Below are positions 16,038 through 23,654 of a stretch of 64,000 nt of DNA, piece after piece. The number at the start of each line of letters is the position of its first letter. The first letter of the stretch is position 1. The notes under the pieces were generated by a model that did no database searches, was not told the origin of the DNA, and saw only the letters and a list, made by a program, of their open reading frames with translations. This DNA is from Marinibaculum pumilum (GTDB lineage Bacteria > Pseudomonadota > Alphaproteobacteria > Ferrovibrionales > Ferrovibrionaceae), in the NCBI RefSeq assembly GCF_042646425.1, contig NZ_JBHRTR010000025.1, forward strand, positions 62,001 through 126,000, written 5' to 3'. The position numbers were made by a program, and so were the translations under genes.

Positions 16038-17296
16038 TCGGCAGCCTGACTGTCAGTCGCCTGGGGAACGGCCGGCGCCGGCACCGCCCGGTCCGGCATC
16101 GGGTGGATCCAGAACCGGTCGTCGTGATTGCCGAATTCGGGCCAGAGGTTGCGCAGGCGCGGCATCACCTTCTCCGCGAACAGGCGGGTGGAGTGGCGCA
16201 CCTTCTCGTCCGGCATGTCGCCGACATGGATCAGGCAGAAGATGTTGCCGACCCGCAGGCCCCGGATCAGCGCCTCCATCCGTTCCGCCACCGTGTCGGG
16301 GCTGCCGGCGATGATATGGCCGCCCTCCACCAGGTCGCCCCAGGACAGCGAGGCGAGCTCGTTCAGGCTGGCGCGGGTCAGCTGCGACAGGGCCTGCGCC
16401 TGCAGGGTCTTGACCGTGCGGTAGCCGGGCGCGTCGGCGAAGCCGGGGAAGACGTGCAGGCAGCGGTTGTAGAAGTAGGAGACATGGTCGGCGTAGAGCC
16501 GCTCGGCCTCCGCATCCGTCTCCCCCACGCAGATCGTCTGCGCGAAGCCGGCGCGATAGGGCGAGGGGTCCAGGCCGCGGGCGTCGACCTGCGCCCAGAA
16601 GCCGTCCATCAGCTTCTGCGCCCGCTTGTAGCCGGTGAAGGAGAGGTAGGAATAGGCATAGTCGTTATCGAGGCAGAAGTCGTAGGTCTCCACCGAACCG
16701 CCGCCGGGAATGAAGACCGGCGGCCGCGGCCGCTGCACCGGCTTCGGCCAGCAATTGGCATAGCGCAGCTGGGTATAGCGGCCGTTGAAGGCGAAAGGCT
16801 CGTCCGCCGCCCAGGCGCGCATGATCAGCTCATGCGCCTCGGCATATCTCTCCCGGGTCAGGGCCGGCACCGTGCCGTAGGCATAGTTGGTGTCCATCGA
16901 GGTGCCGACGGGAAAGCCCGCCACCAGCCGGCCGCCGGACAGCACGTCCAGCATGGCGAATTCCTCCGCCACCCGGATCGGCGGGTTGTACAGCGCGATG
17001 GAATTGCCCAGCACCACCAGCGCCGACCGCGAGGTCCGCCGCGACAGGGTCGCCGCCATGATGTTGGGGGAGGGCATCAGGCCATAGGCATTGGCGTGAT
17101 GCTCGTTCACCCCGATGCCGTCGAAGCCCAGGCTCTCCGCATATTCCAGCTGGTCCAGATAGCGGTGGTAGAGGTGGTGCCCCTTCTCCGGGTCATAGAG
17201 CCGCGGCGGGATGTCGACCCAGACCGAGCGGTGCGCCTGCCGGAAATCGTCCGGCAGGTACGGCCATGGCATCAGGTTGAACCAGGTGAACTTCAT
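16034..17296 (-). CDS. LLM class flavin-dependent oxidoreductase
   Basis: 420 residues of the bacterial luciferase-like (LLM) superfamily, TIM-barrel monooxygenases using reduced flavin. Typical segments are ESLGFDGIGVNEHHANAYG near 74-92, RVAEEFAMLDVLSGGRLVAGFPVG, and the C-terminal IIAGSPDTVAERMEALI followed by a CLIHVGDM strand. It begins with ATG preceded by GGAGG and ends overlapping the hydrolase gene. The first 40 residues (WFNLMPWPYLPDDF) are seen in relatives from soil and marine alphaproteobacteria. A partner flavin reductase is not in the window. The substrate is unknown. Confidence 0.85.
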   Translation of the reverse strand: MKFTWFNLMPWPYLPDDFRQAHRSVWVDIPPRLYDPEKGHHLYHRYLDQLEYAESLGFDGIGVNEHHANAYGLMPSPNIMAATLSRRTSRSALVVLGNSIALYNPPIRVAEEFAMLDVLSGGRLVAGFPVGTSMDTNYAYGTVPALTRERYAEAHELIMRAWAADEPFAFNGRYTQLRYANCWPKPVQRPRPPVFIPGGGSVETYDFCLDNDYAYSYLSFTGYKRAQKLMDGFWAQVDARGLDPSPYRAGFAQTICVGETDAEAERLYADHVSYFYNRCLHVFPGFADAPGYRTVKTLQAQALSQLTRASLNELASLSWGDLVEGGHIIAGSPDTVAERMEALIRGLRVGNIFCLIHVGDMPDEKVRHSTRLFAEKVMPRLRNLWPEFGNHDDRFWIHPMPDRAVPAPAVPQATDSQAAE

Positions 17297-17563
17297 CGGC
17301 GCCTCCCTTCCCCCGATCGCGCGCTGCCGCCGGTTCCGGCTTCCGCCGCCCGGCTTGTCGCCCGTCGCCGCAACCGCAACCGCCGGTCACAGGGCAGCGG
17401 TGTTCGGCACGAACAAGTATCGGCCGGGCGCGGGCTGCCGGGCAAGGGTGGCCGGACAAGTGGTGCCCAACAAGAGCCAGGGCCCGGACGGGCTGTGCAA
17501 TGGCGCGTTTCCGGGGGATAATGCGAGCCGTTCGCAACGACCGACCGCACGGAGGGACCCGCC

Positions 17564-18097
17564 ATGGCTGCCCGGACGATCCTGGCCCTTCTGCTGACCC
17601 TGCCCGCGGCCGGCCCGGCGGCTGCGGCGCAGCTGCAGTCGGAAGCCGGCGGCGGCCGGGTCGATGTCACCTATGTGGACCCGGCCGACTTCACCGACGC
17701 CCGCCTGCGTGGCGGCCATGGGCCGGATGCGCTGGCGCCGGCGCTGGACGGGCTTCGCATCCACCTGGAGGCGCTGGGCGGCCGCTTCCTGCCGCCCGGC
17801 CAGGTGCTGGAGGTGGAAGTGCTGGACCTCGACCTGGCGGGTCGGATCGAACCCTGGCACCTGCGGGCGCATGACGTCCGCTTCATGCGGGACATCACCT
17901 GGCCGCGGATCAGCCTTCGCTACCGCCTGCGGGAAGACGGCACCCTGCTCCGGCAGGCCGAAGAGGAAGTCAGGGACATGAGCTACCTGACCGGTCCCGC
18001 CTGGCGCTATCGCAGCCGCCCGATGCCGTTCGAGAAGTTCATGCTGGATCGCTGGTTCCACAGCCGTTTCGTGGAGGACCGGCCGCCGCCGGCATGA
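17564..18097 (+). CDS. DUF3016 family exported protein
   Basis: 177 residues with a signal peptide (ILALLLTLPAAGPAAAAQ). The mature part carries the DUF3016 pattern: VDVTYVDPADFTDAR, VLEVEVLDLDLAGRIEPWH, DVRFMRDITWPRISLRYRL, and YRSRPMPFEKFMLDRWFHSRF. The family is periplasmic and of unknown function. The 267-base stretch before it, divergent from the LLM gene, holds a possible sigma-70 -10 box (GATAAT near 17516) and nothing else I can name. It converges on mnmA with a 7-base gap. Confidence 0.83.
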   Translation: MAARTILALLLTLPAAGPAAAAQLQSEAGGGRVDVTYVDPADFTDARLRGGHGPDALAPALDGLRIHLEALGGRFLPPGQVLEVEVLDLDLAGRIEPWHLRAHDVRFMRDITWPRISLRYRLREDGTLLRQAEEEVRDMSYLTGPAWRYRSRPMPFEKFMLDRWFHSRFVEDRPPPA

Positions 18098-18104
18098 GGT
18101 CCGG

Positions 18105-19277
18105 TCAGGCGGCGCTGGCGCAACCGTCCGCTGAGACCTGCAGCGGCCGGGTCGCGGCAATCCAGCCGCCGCCCAGCACCCGCTCGCCGTCATAGACGAC
18201 GCCGGCCTGGCCGGGTGCCACGCCTTCCTGCGGCTCCGCGAAGCGGACCTCCGCCACGCCGTCCGGGCCCGGCAGGATCGTCGCCGGCACCGGCGGCCGG
18301 GTCGACCGCACCCGGATGCCGGCTTCGAAGGCGTCGTCCACAGGCGCCAGCCAGTTGCACTCCCGCAGGGTCAGGCCGCCGCAAAGCAGCGCCTCGCGCG
18401 GGCCGACGACCACCTGCGCCCGGTCGGCGTCCAGGCGGACGACGAACAGCGGTTCCGCCGCGGCGATGCCGATGCCGCGGCGCTGGCCGATGGTGAAACG
18501 CAGGATGCCGTCATGCCGGCCCAGCACCCGCCCGTCCAGGTCGACGATCTCGCCGGGCTGCGCGGCGCCGGGGCGCAGCTGCTCGATCACGTCGGTGTAG
18601 CGGCCCTGCGGCACGAAGCAGATGTCCTGGCTGTCCGGCTTCTCCGCCACCGGCAGGCCGAGCCGGGCGGCATGGGCGCGCACCTCCGACTTCTCCATCC
18701 CGCCCAGCGGGAAGCGCAGGAAGGCGAGCTGTTCGGCGGTGGTGGAGAACAGGAAATAGCTCTGGTCGCGGCCCGGATCGCGGCCGCGCAGCATGCACGG
18801 GCCGTCCGGTCCGTCCGCGCGGCGCACGTAATGTCCGGTGGCCAGCGCCGCCGCCCCCAGGTCGCGGGCGGTCTCCAGCAGGTCGCGGAACTTCACCCGC
18901 TCGTTGCAGCGGATGCAGGGGATCGGCGTCGCGCCCGCCAGGTAGGTGTCGGCGAAATCCTCCATCACCGCGTCGCGGAAGCGGCTCTCATAGTCCAGCA
19001 CGTAGTGCGGGATGCCGATCCTTGCCGCTACCTGGCCTGCATCGTGGATGTCCTGGCCGGCGCAGCAGGCGCCCTTCTTCTGTACTGCCGCGCCATGGTC
19101 GTAGAGCTGCAGGGTGATGCCGACCACGTCATAGCCCGCCTCCGCCAGCAGGGCGGCGGTGACGGAGGAGTCCACGCCGCCGGACATGGCGACCACGACG
19201 CGGTTCGACCAGCGCGGGCCCGGAAGACCGAGGTCAGGCAGGCCGGGATCGGGAATGTTCGGATCGGTTGCGGACAT
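18105..19277 (-). CDS. mnmA: tRNA 2-thiouridine(34) synthase MnmA
   Basis: 390 residues from the ATG at 19277; the longer open frame upstream reads as non-coding and would overlap the fliK promoter. The PP-loop is VVAMSGGVDSSV (SGGVDSS at 32-38). Catalytic cysteines are Cys124 in CIRCNERVKF and Cys220 in PDSQDICFVP. ATGHY and GRDQSYFLF segments and the C-terminal beta-barrel complete the family. It thiolates U34 of tRNA-Lys, Glu and Gln using sulfur relayed from IscS. The N-terminal 24 residues (proline-rich) extend beyond the usual start. It is divergent from fliK. Confidence 0.95.
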   Translation of the reverse strand: MSATDPNIPDPGLPDLGLPGPRWSNRVVVAMSGGVDSSVTAALLAEAGYDVVGITLQLYDHGAAVQKKGACCAGQDIHDAGQVAARIGIPHYVLDYESRFRDAVMEDFADTYLAGATPIPCIRCNERVKFRDLLETARDLGAAALATGHYVRRADGPDGPCMLRGRDPGRDQSYFLFSTTAEQLAFLRFPLGGMEKSEVRAHAARLGLPVAEKPDSQDICFVPQGRYTDVIEQLRPGAAQPGEIVDLDGRVLGRHDGILRFTIGQRRGIGIAAAEPLFVVRLDADRAQVVVGPREALLCGGLTLRECNWLAPVDDAFEAGIRVRSTRPPVPATILPGPDGVAEVRFAEPQEGVAPGQAGVVYDGERVLGGGWIAATRPLQVSADGCASAA

Positions 19278-19374
19278 GCCGGCAATATATGCAGCCGCGT
19301 CGCCGGGGCAATCGCCGGGGCAACCGGCGGCTTTGTGCCCCCCTGCCCGGCCGGTCGACTCTTCCTGCCGGATC

Positions 19375-19413
19375 GGCAAAGCCTGCCGCGACCGGAATGG
19401 CAAATCCTGCCGC
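19375..19413 (+). promoter_or_regulatory. Two direct repeats, candidate FlbD enhancer (ftr-like) sites for fliK
   Basis: GGCAAAGCCTGCCGC (19375-19389) and GGCAAATCCTGCCGC (19399-19413) differ at one base and start 24 bases apart. With its flanking C the first is a small palindrome, CGGCA-N5-TGCCG. They lie about 75-110 bases upstream of the sigma-54 promoter, where enhancers of FlbD-type activators sit. As I recall, Caulobacter ftr elements have a similar CGGCAA...TGCCG shape; this was not checked. The rest of the 355-base gap 19278-19632 shows only short GC-rich repeats. Confidence 0.5.
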
Positions 19414-19485
19414 TGCCCCGCCCCGGGATCGGTCCGCTTCGGGCAAGCGGTTGAATCTTCAACGGATTCAGCCCGGCCGAAAAAC

Positions 19486-19501
19486 TGGCCCATGCCTTGC
19501 A
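19486..19501 (+). promoter_or_regulatory. Sigma-54 promoter for fliK and following genes
   Basis: TGGCCCATGCCTTGCA has the -24 GG (19487-19488) and -12 GC (19499-19500) at exactly 10 bases spacing, with the full TTGCA at -12 and TGGC at -24. Transcription would start near 19512 and give a leader of about 120 bases to fliK. The matching activator, FlbD, is encoded at 28764. Confidence 0.8.
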
Positions 19502-19632
19502 AACCCATCGCCCGAAACCGACGGGTGCAACGGGCACCGGACAACAAGGTGCCTCCGTATCGGTCCACGCGGCAGCAAATGCCGCACGGGAGCTCGGACG
19601 CGGCAGGAGCCGCTTGAAGGAATGAGGTCGCC

Positions 19633-21138
19633 ATGGCCACCATGGAACAGATCGCATTGAGGGCCGATCCGGCCGCACTGGCGAAGGGCGCGTTCAACGG
19701 CGCCGACCAGGCAGGCCGCGGGGTGGAGACACGCCCCGGATTCGAGTCCTTCGCGGATATCCTCGCCGCCTCCGAGTCCGCCCGACGCAAGGACGAGGCC
19801 TATCAGCAGGCCTTCGACGACAGCGGCCTGGACGAACTGGAAGAGGAAAGCCTGCTCCGCGAGGCGGAGGAAGAGAAGGAACGGGCGGAGAGCGACAGGC
19901 CGGCGCAGGACGGGCGCGCAACGGTCACCGAGTTCCTCCCCTTCCAGTTCCGTCCGCAGCTGCAGGGCGAAGGCGGCCAGGGCCAGGGCGAGCTGCAGCA
20001 GCAGCTGCTGGCCTCCACCGCCGCGCAGGCGGTGGCCGGACCGGCCCAGGCCCAGGCCGCCCCGCAGCAGGCCGCAGTGCCGCAGGGCGACATGGTCCCG
20101 GGTGCCGAGCTGCAGGCCGGCCTCGCCACCATCAACAACCGGGCCGCCTGGCGCCAGGACGCGATGGCGGAAGCCGCCGTGCGCCGCGGCGACAAGCGCG
20201 AGGCCCTGGTGCAGCCGGCCGCGGCCGGCGCGACATCCCTGGGCGCGGTGTTCGGCAAGGGCACCAACCCGGGCAGCCTCATTCTCGCAGCCGGCGGGCA
20301 GGTCGGCGGACAGGGCCAGAACGGGAACTCCGGCTCTCAGTCCAACCTGGGGGGCCAGAACGGCCAGTCCCCGACCCAATTGCCCACCCAGCCGCTGCAG
20401 GCGCAGGCCGATCCCGCCGCCATGCAGGCACGCGCGGAACAGTTCGCCGCCGCCCTCAACGGCCAGGGTGCAGGCCAGGCAACCGGCCGCGAGATGGCGG
20501 GCCGTGCCGGCCAGGCGGCCGGGGCCGAGGCGCTGCGTGCGGAAGCCGCCGGCACCGCCTCACAGGCATCGGGCCAGAGCGCGGCGCAGTCCGCGCAGGC
20601 GACCAACGGCCAGCCGACAGCAACGCAGCTCGCGCAGCAGGCCGACCAGGCGCACAAATCGGCGCAGACCCAGGCACAGCAGGCGCCGCAGCAGTCCCGC
20701 GCGCCGCTGCCGCAGCCGCCGGTGGACCAGGTCGCCGTCCGCATCGCCAGCATGGCGAAGGACGGCATGGACCAGATCCGCATCCAGCTCGAACCCGCCG
20801 ATCTGGGCCGGGTCGATGTCCGGCTGCACATGCAGGACGGTGCCGTCACCGCGACCGTGATGGCGGACAACCAGGACACCCTGGACCTGCTGCAGCGCGA
20901 CAGCCGTTCCCTGCAGCAGGCGCTTCAGGATGCCGGCCTGAAGACCAACAGCGACGGGCTGAACTTCAGCCTGCGCGACGATGGACGCGGCGCGCCCACA
21001 GATGACGGCAATGGCGGGCGCGACTTCGCCGGCCGCGACAAGGGCGGCGAGGATGGCGAGGGCCTGCTGAGCGCAGAGGCCGCTGCGGTCGAGGCGCAGC
21101 AGTGGAAGAGCGACCGCGCGCTCGACATCGTGGCGTGA
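19633..21138 (+). CDS. fliK: Flagellar hook-length control protein FliK
   Basis: 501 residues. Most of the protein is Gln/Ala-rich and disordered (for example QGEGGQGQGELQQQL and QTQAQQAPQQSRAPL), as in FliK rulers. The conserved C-terminal domain spans about 375-470: VAVRIASMAKDGMDQIRIQL, EPADLGRVDVRLHMQDGAV, TATVMADNQDTLDLLQRD and LQQALQDAGLKTNSDGLNF. FliK measures hook length during export and switches FlhB to filament-type substrates. It is first of fliK-flgD-flgE, all hook genes. A second ATG four codons in is an alternative start. Confidence 0.9.
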   Translation: MATMEQIALRADPAALAKGAFNGADQAGRGVETRPGFESFADILAASESARRKDEAYQQAFDDSGLDELEEESLLREAEEEKERAESDRPAQDGRATVTEFLPFQFRPQLQGEGGQGQGELQQQLLASTAAQAVAGPAQAQAAPQQAAVPQGDMVPGAELQAGLATINNRAAWRQDAMAEAAVRRGDKREALVQPAAAGATSLGAVFGKGTNPGSLILAAGGQVGGQGQNGNSGSQSNLGGQNGQSPTQLPTQPLQAQADPAAMQARAEQFAAALNGQGAGQATGREMAGRAGQAAGAEALRAEAAGTASQASGQSAAQSAQATNGQPTATQLAQQADQAHKSAQTQAQQAPQQSRAPLPQPPVDQVAVRIASMAKDGMDQIRIQLEPADLGRVDVRLHMQDGAVTATVMADNQDTLDLLQRDSRSLQQALQDAGLKTNSDGLNFSLRDDGRGAPTDDGNGGRDFAGRDKGGEDGEGLLSAEAAAVEAQQWKSDRALDIVA

Positions 21139-21172
21139 TCGTGCCGGCACGAGAGCTTGAGGACCTGAACCG

Positions 21173-21856
21173 ATGATCGGGGAAACCGCACTTGCAGGCG
21201 CGTCGAACGGCCAGCTGACCAGCCCGGACAAGGCCGAGGCGAAGCTGGCGGAGAATTTCGACACCTTCCTGACCCTGCTGACCACGCAGCTGCGCAACCA
21301 GGATCCGCTGGACCCGCTGGATTCCGCGCAATTCACCCAGCAGCTGGTGCAGTTCAGCCAGGTCGAGCAGTCGATCCTCGCGAACAAGAACTTCGACACC
21401 CTGATCGCCGATGTCCGCCGCGGCCAGAACGCCACCTACCTCAACTATCTGGGCGAGGACGTGGAAGCCTCCGGGTCCACGACGATGCTGTCGGATGGCC
21501 AGGCGCGCTGGAATTACACCCTGCCGGTCTCGGCGGAGCGGGCCGAATACGCGATCGCCGATTCCGCCGGCAAGGTGGTCGCCTTCGGCGAAGCGGTGCG
21601 CGACGCCGGCAACCATGCGCTGACCTGGGACGGCAAGAGCAATTCCGGGGTCGAGCTGCCGGACGGCGCCTACACCCTGGTCGTCTCCGCCTTCGACAAG
21701 ACCGACAAGCCGATCGACGTCGGCATGACGGTGACCGGCAAGGTGACCGGCGTGGAGACGGTCGAAGGCGTCACCAGCCTGGCGATGGGCAATGTGCTGA
21801 TCAGCGTCGACGACATTCTGGGCGTGCGCGCGCCCGCAACGAAGAGCGAGAGCTGA
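21173..21856 (+). CDS. flgD: Flagellar hook assembly scaffold FlgD
   Basis: 227 residues. The N-terminal signature is FDTFLTLLTTQLRNQDPLDPLDSAQFTQQL followed by VQFSQVEQSI, which defines FlgD. The C-terminal half has the FlgD Ig-like and tudor-like strands (ALTWDGKSNSGVELPDGAYTL). FlgD caps the growing hook and guides FlgE subunits. It lies 34 bases after fliK and 51 bases before flgE. The first 15 residues vary in the family; the ATG at 21173 follows a weak GAGG. Confidence 0.95.
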   Translation: MIGETALAGASNGQLTSPDKAEAKLAENFDTFLTLLTTQLRNQDPLDPLDSAQFTQQLVQFSQVEQSILANKNFDTLIADVRRGQNATYLNYLGEDVEASGSTTMLSDGQARWNYTLPVSAERAEYAIADSAGKVVAFGEAVRDAGNHALTWDGKSNSGVELPDGAYTLVVSAFDKTDKPIDVGMTVTGKVTGVETVEGVTSLAMGNVLISVDDILGVRAPATKSES

Positions 21857-21907
21857 GCCCGGGCCGCCCGCCCCGCTGCAGCCCTATGACATGAGGAGAG
21901 CCCCGAG

Positions 21908-23173
21908 ATGAGCCTTTTCTCCGCCCTGTTCTCCGGCGTGACCGGAATGAACTCACAGAGCACGGCGATGGCGATCATCTCCGACAACATCACCAACGTG
22001 CAGACGGTGGGCTACAAGACCAGTTCCTCGGCCTTCCAGACACTGGTGACCAATGCCGGACGCAGCGACGCCTATTCGGCCGGCGGCGTGCGGGTGAAGC
22101 CGATCGCCAATATCGACGAGCAGGGCCTGCTGCAGGCCTCCACCTCGGCAACAGACATCGGCATCAACGGCCAGGGCTTCTTCCCGGTGGCGCCGACGGC
22201 AACGTCCAACGACCGGCTGTTCACCCGGGCGGGCGAGTTCAAGCTGGACGCCGACGGCTATCTGAAGAACACCGCCGGCTACAACCTGCTGGGCCTGCAG
22301 CTCAGCCAGGGCCTGACGGACGCGCAGATCAACGCACTGAGCGTACCCGAGGTGGCGAACCTGACCCCGGTCCGGATTTCCAACTTCACCGGCACCGCGC
22401 AGGCGACGACCACCGCCGACCTGAATGCCAACCTGCCGGCCAATGCCGTGAACGGCGACACCTACACCACCACGATCCAGGTGTTCGACCAGAAGGGGCT
22501 GGCCAACAACATGCAGCTGACCTTCACCAAGACGGCGACCGCCAACGAGTGGACGATCGATATCGGCAACCCGACCCTGGCGTCCGACGGCACGGCCAAC
22601 GGTACGATCACGCCGAACACCGGCACCGCGACGTTTGCGGCGACCGGCGCGCCGTCGGCCCTGCCCGATTTCTCCGCACTGGCGATCGACTGGGACAACT
22701 CGACCACCGACAGCACCGTCGACCTGGACATCGGCACAGTCGGCGATACCGACGGCCTGACCAACTACGGCGAGAGCTTCTCCGTTTCCGCCTATACCCA
22801 GGACGGCTACAAGTCGGGCAACTTCACCGGCATGGCGATCGGCACCGACGGCGTCGTCTCCGCCCAGTTCGACAACGGCCAGACGCAGAAGATCTACCGC
22901 GTGCCGATCGTCGCCTTCCAGAACGCCAACGGCCTGTCGTCGGAAACCGGCAACGTGTTCCGCGAAACCGTGGCCTCCGGCAATGCCCTGGAGAACTGGG
23001 CGGGCACCGGCCGCTCCGGCAATGTCTCGCCGAACTCCCTGGAACAGTCGACCACCGATCTGGCCACCGAGTTCGCCGACATGATCGTCACCCAGCGGGC
23101 CTATTCGGCCTCCGGCAAGATCATCACCACCAGCGACGAGATGCTGGAGGAGATCATCCGCCTGAAGCGGTGA
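21908..23173 (+). CDS. flgE: Flagellar hook protein FlgE
   Basis: 421 residues. Flagellar rod/hook family N-terminus FSALFSGVTGMNSQSTAMAI and ISDNITNVQTVGYKTSSSAF, the FlgE-type middle domain starting near DLNANLPANA, and the C-terminal coiled-coil segment LATEFADMIVTQRAYSASGK followed by TSDEMLEEIIRLKR. It polymerises into the hook outside the outer membrane. The ATG follows ATGAGGAGAGCCCCGAG with a good ribosome binding site. It ends the hook group; 481 bases without a gene follow. Confidence 0.96.
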   Translation: MSLFSALFSGVTGMNSQSTAMAIISDNITNVQTVGYKTSSSAFQTLVTNAGRSDAYSAGGVRVKPIANIDEQGLLQASTSATDIGINGQGFFPVAPTATSNDRLFTRAGEFKLDADGYLKNTAGYNLLGLQLSQGLTDAQINALSVPEVANLTPVRISNFTGTAQATTTADLNANLPANAVNGDTYTTTIQVFDQKGLANNMQLTFTKTATANEWTIDIGNPTLASDGTANGTITPNTGTATFAATGAPSALPDFSALAIDWDNSTTDSTVDLDIGTVGDTDGLTNYGESFSVSAYTQDGYKSGNFTGMAIGTDGVVSAQFDNGQTQKIYRVPIVAFQNANGLSSETGNVFRETVASGNALENWAGTGRSGNVSPNSLEQSTTDLATEFADMIVTQRAYSASGKIITTSDEMLEEIIRLKR

Positions 23174-23477
23174 TCCTGAGCCGGTTCCGGCAGCGCATCC
23201 TGCGCCCCCTGCTTCGCCACGGCGCCCCGGCTTCCCCCGGGGCGCCGTTCGCGTTTCGGCCGGGCGACCCCCGCCTGCCCTTTCGCCTGCGATATCAGAT
23301 GCTTGACCGGCCAACCTTGAATTCCCGTGTTCATTCCGGCGATTTTCATGTATCGTCCGACTAGGTAATTTTTGCCCGGTCCCGCCCCGCAGATATTGAA
23401 GGGCAGTCGACGCGGGCGATATTGCGTGCGGAAACCGGCACCGACTGCGGCTGCGGGGACCGGAGAACGGGGCTTCT

Positions 23478-23519
23478 GGCGCAGCGGTCCACAGGCGCAG
23501 CGGTCCACAGGCGCAGCGG
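23478..23519 (+). repeat. 16-bp tandem repeat, 2.6 copies, upstream of fliF
   Basis: GGCGCAGCGGTCCACA is repeated exactly at 23478-23493 and 23494-23509 and partially at 23510-23519. It lies in the 481-base gap between flgE and fliF (23174-23654). No open frame there looks coding. At 23436-23450 the gap also holds CGGCA-N5-TGCGG, a weak version of the repeat seen ahead of fliK. Confidence 0.85.
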
Positions 23520-23582
23520 CGTTGAGGCGTTGTTCATACTTTCGGCGTAGGACAGTCACCACCTCCGGAAGACCGGGACTGA

Positions 23583-23639
23583 CGGAGGCGGGGTCAGGGT
23601 GACCGGAGGCGGGGTCAGGGTGACCGGAGGCGGGGTCAG
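23583..23639 (+). repeat. 21-bp tandem repeat, 2.7 copies, just upstream of fliF
   Basis: CGGAGGCGGGGTCAGGGTGAC occurs at 23583-23603 and 23604-23624, and its first 15 bases recur at 23625-23639, ending 15 bases before the fliF start codon. It must lie in the fliF leader or promoter. Each unit contains GGAGG, but only the last is near the start, and it is about 24 bases away. Confidence 0.88.
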
Positions 23640-23654
23640 ACAGGGCGTTCTGTT

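Noticed and set aside
23372..23602. 76-codon open frame in the fliF leader
   Set aside because: Overlaps both tandem repeats, lacks a ribosome binding site, and the product has no protein-like pattern.
23478..23639. Repeats before fliF as a CRISPR array
   Set aside because: Tandem units of 16 and 21 bases without spacers and no cas genes.
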